Below are positions 35,794 to 47,000 of a stretch of DNA of 64,000 nucleotides, piece after piece. The notes below the pieces were generated by a model. It had not been told where the DNA came from and made no database searches. It worked only from the letters and a program-made list of their open reading frames with translations. Positions within the stretch are counted from its first letter, which is position 1. Each line of letters begins with the position of its first letter. The stretch is from Lachnospiraceae bacterium. Its GTDB lineage: Bacteria > Bacillota > Clostridia > Lachnospirales > Lachnospiraceae. The position numbers and the translations under genes are program-made. The stretch lies in assembly GCA_017623675.1 (NCBI GenBank), contig JAGAOO010000021.1, forward strand, positions 38,368 to 102,367, in the 5' to 3' direction.

Positions 35794-35832
35794 AAAAAAG
35801 CCTCCCCTGCATAACTTATGCAAGAGAGACTT
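35794..35832 (-). terminator. Terminator hairpin holding the ribosome site of the M23 gene
   Basis: Arms of 17 bases (35798-35814 and 35816-35832) pair almost fully with several G-U pairs, then six T residues run straight into the ATG of the M23 gene. The 3' arm contains GGGGAGG, its ribosome site. It begins 23 bases past the stop of the upstream zinc-ribbon gene. Confidence 0.85.
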
Positions 35833-35854
35833 CCTTCATTCCTATAAGAATCCT

Positions 35855-36769
35855 TTAATAACTAAAGTCAGATAAAGGTATAGTAGTCGCTGTTCTCAAA
35901 TTATAGCTTGTATAATTATCACCCGTTCCATCAACATAATATATTGTATCTCCCGGGACATACGTTTCCGGAACAACAAAGCAATAATAACTCGTTCCGC
36001 CGGAATTAGAAGTAAGCTCAATAGCAGTGAGATTCTTCATTTCATAGCCTTGCATCATAGCAAACATCGTCTGATTTTTAATATAAAATTGTGCGGTTTC
36101 ATCTGCATAACTAACGCACCTATAAGTACCACTGTCTCCAGATGTACTATATCTACCATCTGCATATAGAATCAAATAATCTGCACCTGTACCAATTGGT
36201 ACTTCCAAAACAACATTGGTTAGTTCAATACAACCTTCCTCTAATACATCAAAGCTTTGTTGAAATATACCCTTAACATCTGTTCCAACCGTGGCCATCA
36301 TTATTAAATTGAGACAAAGCATAACAACGCTTATCATACCTGCAATTCCACTAAACACAATGCCTAATACTGCCGGTACTTTAATCTGCTTTTTGACCAA
36401 AGCAATAATTCCGAACACAATAGATGCCACGCAAAAAATCAGCGATACCACCGGAAAGCAAACGGTCAGTACACCTATCACTGCAAAAACAATCGATAAT
36501 ATACTGAACACTACTTTTTTCTTGCCATTTGGCTGTAATGTCATATTCGGATTCTGATAATTGTATGCACCGGTATTGAAGCCCATATTCGGATTCTGAT
36601 ATACTGCCTGTCCTCCATTCATTGCATTGTTTGGTTGACCTGTTGTTCCTCCCATATTCATATCAGCCGGATTAACTTGTGTGCTCCTCCCTAATACGGC
36701 TCCGCAAACCGGACAAATACCCGAAACATCTTCTACAACAGAACCGCAGATAAAACATTGTTCTTTCAT
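35855..36769 (-). CDS. Zinc-ribbon, DUF4190-type membrane protein
   Basis: A 304-residue protein. Residues 5-22 form a zinc ribbon (CFICGSVVEDVSGICPVC), then a Gly/Asn/Gln-rich linker with a repeated YQNPNM follows. Two or three membrane spans around residues 85-170 match the DUF4190 pattern (SIVFGIIALVKKQ). The last 120 residues are outside or a separate domain with YADGRYSTSGDSGTYRC, not recognised. The start at 36769 follows AAAGGAG and avoids overlap with rnhA. Function unknown. Confidence 0.78.
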   Translation of the reverse strand: MKEQCFICGSVVEDVSGICPVCGAVLGRSTQVNPADMNMGGTTGQPNNAMNGGQAVYQNPNMGFNTGAYNYQNPNMTLQPNGKKKVVFSILSIVFAVIGVLTVCFPVVSLIFCVASIVFGIIALVKKQIKVPAVLGIVFSGIAGMISVVMLCLNLIMMATVGTDVKGIFQQSFDVLEEGCIELTNVVLEVPIGTGADYLILYADGRYSTSGDSGTYRCVSYADETAQFYIKNQTMFAMMQGYEMKNLTAIELTSNSGGTSYYCFVVPETYVPGDTIYYVDGTGDNYTSYNLRTATTIPLSDFSY

Positions 36770-36791
36770 TCTTTTTCTCCTTTCGCAATAA

Positions 36792-37268
36792 TTACTCTGC
36801 ATACCCATCATCAACCAGACGGCCCGGTCCATCTGCCGCATCCGTTGCCAACCTGTCACAACGTTCATTCTGTGGATGTCCCGCATGTCCCTTTATCCAG
36901 TGAAACTGAATCTGATGTGGTTCCTTTGCCTTTAACAACCGTTTCCATAAATCAATATTTTTCACCGGCGAACTGGTATTTAGTTTCCAGTTTTTTTTCA
37001 ACCAGCCGTCAATCCAATGTTCTGTAAATGCTTTTATAACATATTGGGAATCTGAATACAAATCAATCTTACAAGGCTTTGTCAATGCTTCCAAGCCAAC
37101 TATAACCCCCATCAATTCCATACGATTATTCGTTGTCACCTCATAACCTGCAGAATACTCTCTGGTGTGCAAATTCCCTTTGGTATCAATATATTCAATA
37201 ACGGTTCCGTACCCTCCCGGTCCCGGGTTTCCTCTGGAGGAACCATCGGTATATATAGTTACATGCAT
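36792..37268 (-). CDS. rnhA: Ribonuclease HI
   Basis: A 158-residue RNase HI that removes the RNA strand of RNA-DNA hybrids. The four acidic residues are seen in YTDGSSRGNPGPGGYG, MELMGVIVGLEAL, DSQYV and ERCDRLA, with the GHAGHPQNERCD loop. It belongs to a minus-strand run after the nucleoside phosphorylase gene, 19 bases apart. A second RNase H, type HII, is at 57723-58481. Confidence 0.96.
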   Translation of the reverse strand: MHVTIYTDGSSRGNPGPGGYGTVIEYIDTKGNLHTREYSAGYEVTTNNRMELMGVIVGLEALTKPCKIDLYSDSQYVIKAFTEHWIDGWLKKNWKLNTSSPVKNIDLWKRLLKAKEPHQIQFHWIKGHAGHPQNERCDRLATDAADGPGRLVDDGYAE

Positions 37269-37287
37269 AGGTTTTCTCCTCGTTTAA

Positions 37288-38118
37288 TTATATAGCATCA
37301 AATGCTTCAATTCCAGCACGGACTAACTGTTTAAACTGTGTTGCTACCCGGTCAGCCGTTTCCTGTACTTCCTGATGGGATAACGGCTTGCCCGTAATAC
37401 CACATGCCATATTGGTAATGCAGGAAATACCACATACCTTCATGCCCATGTGATTCGCTGCAACTGCTTCACATGCTGTACTCATGCCACAGGCATCTGC
37501 ACCTAACAGACTTGCCATTCTTACTTCAGCCGGAGTTTCATAGGCAGGACCCGTAAACTGAATATACACTCCCTTTTTCAGTGGAATTCCTATTTTTTCT
37601 GCTTCCTGTTCCAGAAGTTCCTGTAATTCCACATTGTAAATCTCTGACATATCCGGAAAGCGGGTGCCTAATTCCTCTATATTCTCTCCTATTAATGGAG
37701 ACGGCACAAAGGAAGAAATCTGATCTTCTATCATCATCAACGTACCGGGAGAAAAATCTGAACAAATTCCCCCTGCCGCATTTGTCAGGAATAAGATTTC
37801 TGCCCCCAGCATTCTCATTAAACGGGTTGGTAATACAACATCCGTCATAGAATAACCTTCGTAATAATGGACTCTTCCCTGCATAATTACTACCGGAACT
37901 TGTCCCACATAACCAAACACAAATCTTCCTTTATGTCCTGCCACTGTGGATTGGGGAAACCCTTGAATCTCCGAATAGTCAATAGTCTTAACAATATCGA
38001 TTTCGTCGGCAAATGCCCCTAAGCCTGAGCCTAGAATTAATGCAACCTTAGGTTGAAAGTCCGTTATCTTCCTACAACTTTCATAACATGCCAGTAATTT
38101 TTCATAAACTAAATTCAT
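37288..38118 (-). CDS. punA: Purine nucleoside phosphorylase
   Basis: A 276-residue trimeric-type PNP (inosine/guanosine class) that splits purine nucleosides with phosphate for salvage. Phosphate-binding residues are in LGSGLGAF and AGHKGRFVFG, with VHYYEGYSM and the base-binding FTGPAYETPAEVRM and GMSTACEAVAANHMG. The start at 38118 follows AAGGGG. In bacilli punA is near xerD and spoIIM; here it is 35 kb away. Confidence 0.95.
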   Translation of the reverse strand: MNLVYEKLLACYESCRKITDFQPKVALILGSGLGAFADEIDIVKTIDYSEIQGFPQSTVAGHKGRFVFGYVGQVPVVIMQGRVHYYEGYSMTDVVLPTRLMRMLGAEILFLTNAAGGICSDFSPGTLMMIEDQISSFVPSPLIGENIEELGTRFPDMSEIYNVELQELLEQEAEKIGIPLKKGVYIQFTGPAYETPAEVRMASLLGADACGMSTACEAVAANHMGMKVCGISCITNMACGITGKPLSHQEVQETADRVATQFKQLVRAGIEAFDAI

Positions 38119-38187
38119 ATCGTTCCCCTTCCTGTATTGCTTATCCCATATCAATTCGATATAACACAGTGAACACAACTCTTTCAC

Positions 38188-38250
38188 CAAAAACCAACAT
38201 TGTCCTTGCCCTTCTTTCCCAGTATATCAAAATTGAAGGACAAGGACAAT
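38188..38250 (-). terminator. Probable terminator of spoIVA
   Basis: Sixteen-base arms (38199-38214 and 38235-38250) pair with one mismatch-type G-U position around a 20-base loop; the T run after it on the minus strand is short and interrupted. It lies 49 bases past the spoIVA stop and 80 bases before the punA start. Confidence 0.6.
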
Positions 38251-38298
38251 AATAATACAGGATTTTATTTACGGTTCATCTTAACAAACGTCATGGTA

Positions 38299-39774
38299 TT
38301 AAATAATAATGCAAACCATTCCGCCATTTCCGTCGTTCACTATTTTTTCCATGGTATCCTGTAACTTTACCTGACTTTCATCTGTAATCTTTCCGGTTTT
38401 CGTCCGAATTCCATCTTCAACTAATTGTTCAATGGTTTTTCCAAAAATATTGACGCTCCAGATATCTTCCTGCCCTTCTGCCCCAATATATTCCACCAAG
38501 TCCTTTGCCTGTTCCTCTGCTCCAACAATTGGTGCTATTTCCGTCGTAATATTTGCCTTTATCATGTGAATAGACGGAGCTTCTGCTTTTATCTTTACTC
38601 CATATTTATTGCCATGCTTAATTACCTCCGGCCTTTCAATATGAATATCACTTTGTGCCGGTGTTACACAGCCATAGCCCTTGAATTTCACAGATTCCAG
38701 TGCATCCGCTACCTGTTCATATTCCTTTCTCTTTTCTGCCAGTTCTTTCAAAACCTTCATAAATTGATATTCATTTTCCAGCGTCACACCCAGCATATCA
38801 CTCAGCATTTGATAATAATATGCATCATCCACATGTATCATTAAATTAATCTTACCGCTATCCAAAGCAATACTGTCTAATTTCACCTTTTCTATGTATT
38901 GTCTTTCCGGGAATTCCAAATGATATACATCCCGAACCACCTGTATCTGATTCAAAATTTCCTTCGCCATGGAAATTAATGCTGTCTTTACTTCTGATTC
39001 CAGATTCAATGCTTCTGCCCATTTCGGAATATGAAAATCCACTTCAGCCACAGGAAATTCCAATAATAATGCCTGAAGAATTTCTGTAATATCCTCTTTT
39101 CTCAGTTGGTCTGCATTCATTGGGAGCACTCTCACACCATAGCTTTCTTCCAACTGCTTTGCCAGTTCCATTGTTTCATTGGCATATGGCCTTGCACTAT
39201 TTAATAACAGAACAAATGGTTTTCCCAACCCTCTTATTTCCTGAATCGTCCGCTGTTCTGCTTCTATGTACGCATCTCTTGGAAGTTCCCCAAAGCTTCC
39301 GTCTGTGGTTACTACCATGCCAATGGTGGAATGGTCATGAATGACTTTTCTCGTTCCGATTTCTGCCGCTTTCGTGAATGGTATCTCATAATCAAACCAT
39401 GGTGTCTTTACCATGCGTTCTTCTCCATTTTCTTCATGCCCCACTGCTCCCGGTATCATAAAACCTACACAATCTATCATTCGCACCTTCATATCTACAG
39501 CATCATTGATTTTTACATTCACTGCTTCCTGTGGTATGAATTTCGGTTCTGTCGTTGTAACAGTCTTCCCGGCAGAACTCATTGGTAATTCATCCCTTGC
39601 CCTTACCTTCACCGGTTCCTCTTCAATATTCGGCAATACCATTAAGTTCATAAACCGTTTGATAAAGGTAGATTTTCCGGTTCGAACCGGTCCCACTACC
39701 CCAATGTACACCTCACCGTTCGTTCTTGCTTTCATATCTGCGTATAAATCATAGGTGCCCATATTATTGTCCAT
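38299..39774 (-). CDS. spoIVA: Stage IV sporulation protein A (coat morphogenetic ATPase)
   Basis: A 491-residue SpoIVA. In Bacillus it polymerises with ATP on the outer forespore membrane to make the basement layer of the coat and is anchored by SpoVM. Walker A is GPVRTGKSTFIKRF near residues 28-41, and the protein ends in the family-type GGMVCIII. Length matches the family. It is a single-gene unit with a sigma-E-type promoter upstream and a hairpin downstream. Its GGAGG site overlaps the right end of a long palindrome. Confidence 0.97.
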   Translation of the reverse strand: MDNNMGTYDLYADMKARTNGEVYIGVVGPVRTGKSTFIKRFMNLMVLPNIEEEPVKVRARDELPMSSAGKTVTTTEPKFIPQEAVNVKINDAVDMKVRMIDCVGFMIPGAVGHEENGEERMVKTPWFDYEIPFTKAAEIGTRKVIHDHSTIGMVVTTDGSFGELPRDAYIEAEQRTIQEIRGLGKPFVLLLNSARPYANETMELAKQLEESYGVRVLPMNADQLRKEDITEILQALLLEFPVAEVDFHIPKWAEALNLESEVKTALISMAKEILNQIQVVRDVYHLEFPERQYIEKVKLDSIALDSGKINLMIHVDDAYYYQMLSDMLGVTLENEYQFMKVLKELAEKRKEYEQVADALESVKFKGYGCVTPAQSDIHIERPEVIKHGNKYGVKIKAEAPSIHMIKANITTEIAPIVGAEEQAKDLVEYIGAEGQEDIWSVNIFGKTIEQLVEDGIRTKTGKITDESQVKLQDTMEKIVNDGNGGMVCIII

Positions 39775-39780
39775 AAATAA

Positions 39781-39850
39781 CCTCCTGCATTGTATATCAA
39801 CTTTATCATGGTTATATTACATGATAGATTGATATAATATATGCAGGAGG
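39781..39850. repeat. 70-bp imperfect palindrome before spoIVA
   Basis: CCTCCTGCAT at 39781-39790 is mirrored by ATGCAGGAGG at 39841-39850, and the inner parts also pair (TATATCAA with TTGATATA-like, TATCATG with CATGATA) around a ten-base centre. On the spoIVA strand the 3' arm is its ribosome site. The outer 5' arm overlaps the -10 element of the sigma-E-type promoter. Confidence 0.75.
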
Positions 39851-39864
39851 CTCTGGGAATATTC
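39836..39864 (-). promoter_or_regulatory. Sigma-E-type promoter of spoIVA
   Basis: The minus strand has GAATATT (39858-39864), a 14-base spacer and CATATATT (39836-39843). The Bacillus sigma-E pattern is kmATATT, 14-15 bases, then CATACAnT, so only one -10 base differs. spoIVA of Bacillus is known to be sigma-E dependent. Confidence 0.7.
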
Positions 39865-39872
39865 TCTGTTCA

Positions 39873-40757
39873 TTATTGTATAAAATTAGAAAACTTATCA
39901 TAATACATTCTTGCTTGTATCTCGTCCAAAGTAAATAATCGTTCTAATTTATCAAGTACTATTTCCATTGGACGGTTTTCCTCTATACTATCAAGTACGA
40001 ACGCCCTAATTCCGATTTCTTTTCCGATTTCTTTTCCAATTTCTTTTCCAATCTCAGTTCCTTTTTCCATAGCATATTCCATAATTGTCATCCTAATCTC
40101 CTCCCATTCCTCTGATTCCTTCACTTCCGCTACAATTTTATTCAACCTTATAAGTCTATCATCCAAAACAATTAATTCTGGATTGTCTAACCGACTATCC
40201 TTCATATATTGCAGCAAACTAACCAATTCTGCCCTTCCATTCTTGCTCACCATATTCAGAAAAGTCTTTTTTGTTCCATCTCCCAAATGTAAGCCTTGAA
40301 CGCTCTCACATTGTTCTGTAAATTCATACATGGCACAATCCCGTCCAAATATATCTTCCTGTGTAATAAATATAATTATGGTAGACGGCAATTGCTTGTA
40401 TTTTGTGTTTTTTCCAGATTTCAAAATTGGAACATCCATTAATCCTTGATAAAATCTGGAACGTTTAGGAACCTCATCCTTCTTCGTATCATTCTGCATT
40501 TCCATATTGAATTGCCGTTCATCAATGCTTTCTGCCCAGGCATCCAAACGAATTGCACGTTTTCCCGGCTGATTCAGAATCACTTCTTCTACTTTCACCT
40601 GTTTTAGTTCAAGATTTGGTTCATCCAAAATAATGCTAAGGATGCATTCATATGCCTCCCTATTCTTCATGACTGATAAAAACAGGGCAAAGTCACTTAA
40701 ATTCTCCACAATCTTCTCAGACGAAAAATTATTATTATTATTATTCTCTTTTGTCAT
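39873..40757 (-). CDS. Rpn-family PD-(D/E)XK nuclease / transposase-like protein
   Basis: A 294-residue protein of the Rpn (recombination-promoting nuclease) family. The nuclease core shows RLDAWAESIDERQFNMEMQ, with the Asp and the E-x-Q of PD-(D/E)XK, then RSRFYQGLMDV. Two sequence oddities stand out: six Asn in a row at the start (an ATT triplet run) and four EIGK units near residue 230, encoded by a 12-base tandem repeat. An 8-bp perfect hairpin (40776-40783 with 40790-40797) precedes its ribosome site. Rpn proteins are variable, often multi-copy, and have been linked to phage defence. Confidence 0.85.
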   Translation of the reverse strand: MTKENNNNNNFSSEKIVENLSDFALFLSVMKNREAYECILSIILDEPNLELKQVKVEEVILNQPGKRAIRLDAWAESIDERQFNMEMQNDTKKDEVPKRSRFYQGLMDVPILKSGKNTKYKQLPSTIIIFITQEDIFGRDCAMYEFTEQCESVQGLHLGDGTKKTFLNMVSKNGRAELVSLLQYMKDSRLDNPELIVLDDRLIRLNKIVAEVKESEEWEEIRMTIMEYAMEKGTEIGKEIGKEIGKEIGIRAFVLDSIEENRPMEIVLDKLERLFTLDEIQARMYYDKFSNFIQ

Positions 40758-40934
40758 TGCATGTCCTTTCTGAAACAAGAAATGCCCCTATTTCTTGTCA
40801 ATATCGCTACATACAACTGACTCCATCTATAATTATATTACTGAATACCATTAAATAAGTCAACAATTTTGTTATATATTTTATTATCTTTTTATACTAT
40901 TTTTTTACTTAAAGTATATTTATATTAAAAATCA

Positions 40935-40996
40935 AATAACCTCTTACATATTTGTTTCTTTCCTAATTAGATAAAAACAATCTATAAGAGGTTATT
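40935..40996 (-). terminator. Probable terminator of the adhesin gene
   Basis: A perfect 12-bp stem (40935-40946 with 40985-40996) closes a 38-base loop and is followed on the minus strand by a T-rich stretch. It begins 41 bases past the adhesin stop. The region 40798-41036 otherwise has only very AT-rich sequence without a gene. Confidence 0.5.
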
Positions 40997-41036
40997 CTCA
41001 TAATCTTATTTCTTTATGCGCATGATTAATTTACTA

Positions 41037-44000
41037 TCAACTTTTCTTTGAAATACTTCGTTCCAGCAATACACAGCCACAGAATAAACTTACTAATCCA
41101 AGGAAGATAACTAATTGTAGTTGCATAGCATCCCCTGTCTTAGGCCCTTTTGCTACCGTTGTATCACTGGTAGCACTCGGCTGGTCAAACATAACGATGG
41201 CATCTTCTGTTAATTTCTCGTAGTTACCTTCCGAATTCTTAACATATATCTTACCTTCACTGTCGATAGCAAAGAAAATCGTTTCAGCCACTTCATAGCC
41301 TTCCGGTGCAGTCAGCTCTGTCAAAGAGTAATATTGCAAATCACCAGGCTTCGGTGCTGTAAAGATATCTGCCGGAATCAGAGTCGGTGTATTTTCGGAA
41401 ATGAAGCTGTAAATCACTTCCCCTGTCTCATTCTTGATAATAAGCTTTGCACCTGCTAATTCCTTGGAATTCGTTATATCCCGTTTACTGATTGTTATGG
41501 CAATGGCATCATCTACCATGACTGCCTGTCTGTCTGCTTTCTTTTTACCATTGACATATAAGGTTCCGGAAGCATCAAACTTAAATGTAATACTTTCTGC
41601 ATATGCATATCCGTTTGGTGCATTTGTCTCTGTTAATGTATAGGTAATTCCCGACTTAAAGGTTCCTTCCTCAAAATACTTCGGTACTGTACCACTGACA
41701 AAGGTAATAGTCTGGAAACTATCATCCTCTGTAGTAGTAATGGTTAGGGTTGCCCCCGGTACTTCCTCTCCTGCAATATCCTGCTTGCTAACAGAGAATT
41801 TCGACATGTCTTCCATTGTAATTGTATTACGGTTTGTAGGCGTATAATTCTTTGTGCCATTCACATCCTTCACAAGATAAACAGTGCCATCTCGATCGAT
41901 TGCAAAATGAATGTCAGCTGCCGTATTGTAACCAATTGGTGCTTGCGTCTCACGAAGGATATACTCCTTCAATGCATCCGGATTTGTTCCCAAATCACGA
42001 ACATATCCATTTCCGGCAACCACTTTACTCATATCAACCGAAGCGACGTCTGTTCCACTCGTCCACGTAGCAAGTTGCGTTCCGTTTCTGTCAAGAATCG
42101 CAAGCTTTGCTCCTGAAACAGCATCCTTGCTGAAAGAATCAATCTTTCCAACGGATAATTGCAGTGCACCATCCGTCATATTAATAGTTCGATTTGGCAT
42201 AGCCACGCCATTCACATATACCTGATGACTCATTGCATCAATGGTAAACTCAATCGGTTCTGCATATGCATATCCACTTGGTGCTTGCAACTCTGTCAAC
42301 GTATAGGTACAACCCGGCGTAAAATCAAGGTAATCCCATGTCTGATTCTGCCCTGTACTCACCCATGTCTGTGTAGTAAAGAACGGATCATCAACAGAAG
42401 TCACTTCTAACGTCGCACCAATCACCGGTGTCTGACCATCCGTTGCAACTTTTCCTATGCTTAGTCCGGCTTCCTCATCCTCCATCACGATGGTGTTATT
42501 GTATACCGTAACGCCATCCCCTCTGGTAATACTTCCATCCGAATGAATCGTGAATATAATAGGATTTGCCAATTGATATCCATCCGGTGCAGTTATTTCC
42601 TGCAAAATATAGGTCTGATCTGCCTTAAGCAACGAACCATTGATTTCAACCGGTGCTGTATAATTCGTAGTGAAATCCGTTCCAACAGTCGCCCCAATCC
42701 GCTGCGTAGCGGCATCATACTCCGAAAGTCGCAAGGTAGCACCTGGTAATAAGGTACCAAAGCCGGTCTGTTTTCGGACCTTTAAGGAGATGGAATTATC
42801 TCGCATCGAAATGGTATCCTTACTGGTGTTCAGACAATCCGCATTGCCATTTGTTATTTGAATTTCACCGGAACTGTTTATTTTAAATTTAATATCACTT
42901 GCTACTACATATCCATCCGGTGCTGATAATTCGCGAAGAATATAAGTCGTATTCGGCCTTATGGTACTGTCGCTTTCAGCAACCGCTCCATTCACGGTAA
43001 ATGCATGTGGTCTTCCGTTCGATGTCCAAGTAACCAAAGGATCCAGATGTCCGTTACTGTCAAAAATGCCAAAGGTTGCCCCGGCAAGATCCATACCGGT
43101 CTGTGCATCTACCTTACGGATATATACGGTATTAGCCGGTTTTACTTTGTCCTCTACAACTATGGTATGATTCGTAATTGATTGGTATGTCTTTGTAGCT
43201 CCGGTTCCTGTCACCGTATATACGGTTCCGTTGGCGGCAACTGCCAATTGTACATCCTCAGCCACCAGATATCCATTCGGAGCTGATAATTCCCGTAAGG
43301 TGTATTCTGCATAACCGGTCTTTGGAGCAACAAGAGCACTTACCTGATGCGCTGATGTGCCGGAAATCCAACGTTCGACTTCAACCTGATTTGCATCATA
43401 GAGGGCAAATGTCGCACCCAGCAATTCATTGGTACCACCCATTGCAATCTTACTGATAAATAACTCAATCGGTTGATCTCGCATCACAATTGTTTGTCCA
43501 CGACATTCACCGCTGGTTGTAATACTGCCGTCTGCTTGAATGGTAAATGCAATACTTGATGCATATCCATAGCCATTTGGTGCTTTTGTCTCAACCAGAT
43601 AATAGGTTGTATTCACTTCTAAAACCGAAGCAGGTACCTTATGAATCTGGTCCGTTGTGGTCCATGAGTCAACCACGGTTCCGGTTAATGAACCTTTATG
43701 CAATTCCAAATTGGCACCGGAAAGTTCCGTTGTTCCGCCAACCATTTGCTTACTAATGCTAACCTGAATTGGATTATCCTTTATAGTGATTTGCTGTACC
43801 GTTTCCGAAGCAATCACCACCTTAACCGGAGTCGCATTTACTGTATATCCCGTAGGAGCTTTCGTCTCTTTGACATAATAGGTGCCAACCGGAAGATTAC
43901 TAAACACGGCAATACCATTCGCATTCGTTGTGACCGGATTGGTAATTCCTGTACCACTTACCGGCGTGGTGCCATCGGATTCATACAATGTAATTTCGGC

Positions 44001-47000
44001 ACCTGGTAACAGAAGAGTTGATAACGGACCTGTCTTGGTGACCCAGATACTGCCGAATATCTGTTCATTCTCAATTAAAGCTTCTGTAGGACTACCTGCC
44101 CATCGAATCTGTTCATCTGCTAACGGAGTTGCATCCGGGTCAGAATATGGCGAATTCTCTCTTGTTCCCAATGCAATCTCAACACCATTCGTAAGCTTAT
44201 ATCCATTTGGTGCTGCGACTTCTTTTACTGAGAACTGCGTCGTTGCCGGATAACTACTTACCGAAATCCGTCTAAAGTACACCATACCCTGTGAATCACT
44301 GGCTATCGTAATACCGGTGCCTACACCATCCGCATACAATTCAAATACGGCATCCTGTAGGTTCGCATTGGTAGCACTATCTGTTTTCTTAATCTTGAAA
44401 CTGATAAATGGTGCAAGTGTATTCAATTTCTTATTCTCAATCCTCAATGGCTGTGTTCCATGTTCTGTCACATATTTGGTCACTGTCGTATCGGAATCCA
44501 CAATAACCTTATATTGATTGGTATCACGAATATATCCTTCCGGTGCCTGCGTTTCCTCGATGTAATAGGTACCATACGGAAGCTGTTCGAATTTTGCAAT
44601 ACCACTTGCATTCGTTGTTACACGATAATCAGAGCCATCTGCCTTCTTCACAATCAAATGATTGGCATCATATAACAGGAATTCCGCATCTTGGAGTAGC
44701 GTTTCAGTACCTTCTTCAACTTTTGTCACCTTAATCGAACCATTTTCCTTGTCATTAGTAATATCAAACGAGAAGGTATGTCCGGTTCCATTCGTATCTA
44801 TCTCTGCAGTCGTAATGGTATACTTGACATCCGAGGTCTTATATCCGTCCGGTGCTGCTATTTCCTGAATATAATAGTTTCCGTACGCTATGTCCGTAAA
44901 GTTCAACTGTCCATTAGCATCTGTTGTACCCTGTTTTACACGGATACCATTCGGTGTATATAGACCAAAGACTGCTCCACTTAAGGTTTCAGAAGAAACA
45001 CTATCCTTCTTTGTAATTGCAACGTTGAATATAATTGCATCGTTGACTACTGTAATTTCTGTATCTCCCAGAGAATCTATTGTAACAGGCACATCTGCTG
45101 CCACACGATATCCTGCTAAACCATTGGTTTCCTTTACCACATATTCGCCAAATGGAAGATTTTCAAATACTGCCGTTCCGGTATTATCCGTCGTGACAAC
45201 ATATGGAGTTGCAGTTCCCGGCTCATTAACAGCTGTATTTCCTGTCGAATCAAATAGTGAAAATTCTACATTTGCCAATGGTTTTGCCGGAACACTGTCA
45301 TCCGTTTTGTGAATCACAATACGTCCGATTGCCTTTTGATTGGTTACAGTAATTGATTTTGTAACATCATCGTTCTCTGTACCATCTCCAATCGTAATGG
45401 AATGTACTGTATTATCCAGAACATATCCGTCCGGTGCGACATCTTCCCGGTAATAATAGGTTCTTCCCAGTTCTAAGTTCGTAAAGGTTGCAACTCCGTT
45501 ACCATCCGTTCTCTCCGATGTCAGTCTGTCCGTACACAAAGCATCCTTGTACAACCCAAATTCAGCATTCGCCAACACAATACTTGCCTCATCGGCATCC
45601 TTCTTCGTAATGTTCAATGTACCAACCGCTTTATCGTCTTCCAAAGTACAGCTTGTGGGATCCACATTACCTCCGTAGCTGTATGTGACATCGACTGCTC
45701 CGTTTCCACTATTATCTGCAATATTCACTGTTACAACCGTTGGATTCACCTTATATCCGGCCGGAGGCGTCATCTCCTTCAGATAGTATGTTCCAAGGTT
45801 CATGTTTGAAAATGTAATCAAACCGTTTGCATCCGAGGTTCTGGTTGCAATCAAATTGGAACTTAAACATGAGACATCTGAATATAAACCAAACTTAGCC
45901 CCGGCCAAATTATATCCGGTTGTTGTCTGCTTTCTCAATTGAATATCGCCCGTATGCATGTTATTCGCACTAACATTAGGAATAACAATCTCAAAATACT
46001 TGGTACGTCCATCCGCTTCCGTCTTCAGACTCGCTTCCGTACAATCGTCAATTACAATTGTACCGTCTGCTTCCATAGCATAAGAATCACCATTCGCTTT
46101 CGTTGGAGGCACGGTTGAACGTTCATAACCATCCGGTGTCTGCGTCTCCTTTAATTTGAATATATATCCTTGCGTCAAGTCTAAGGAAGCACCCGTCATT
46201 TCGAACACAGCATAACCACTCGCATCTGATGTGGCAGTACCAATACAACTATCTCCCAGCCAAAGCTCGAACTCTGCGTTCTTCAATGCTGCATTCGTTA
46301 CAGAATCCACCTTCTTGATTCGAATTTCCCGTTTGATTGAGGAACCTGCAGAAGAAGAACTAAAGGAAATATTCTCAACTGTAGCAGAGGTTTTGGAATA
46401 ATCCACACCACTTCCCACAAAGGATACAGTATTCGCAACGTTCTTTCCCTCTAATTCCGCCGCCAAGCAGTTGAATTTCGTACGGAACTTGAATACATAA
46501 CAATCAGAACCAATATTTGGCAGTTGTACAATCAGCTGATTATTAAGTGCCGATACCATATAATCCCTACTTGACACCTCAGTCAAAGAACCATTGTCGT
46601 CCTTATACAGAGTTCCGGAAACGTAATCAAAATAATCCGGTAATTGATCCATAATCTTAGGATTGGAAATGGAACGCATATCATTGCATGCTTCATTAAC
46701 CGTAACGACCCAATCCACATAATTATTACCTGCTCTATAACTATATTCTTTATCCAATGTTCCACCGGCAACACCGGTAACCGTCGATGTAACATCATCA
46801 CTAACTGTCACTCCACCCTCGTAATCCACAGACAGGGATGCCTGATTGGTATATGACAAGTCCTGCATGCCTTTCTCGTAATCGGTCACCTTTGTCAGAT
46901 ATACAATCTGGAACTGCTTTGTCAGAAAATCAGCAACCTGATCATCACTTGCATAAAAAGTAAAGGAAATCGTCTGCTTTCCCGTACCGCCATCTGTACC

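Noticed and set aside
38425-38844. 139-codon open frame on the plus strand
   Set aside because: It is the shadow of spoIVA; the translation is Phe/Ile/Cys-rich and has no ribosome site.
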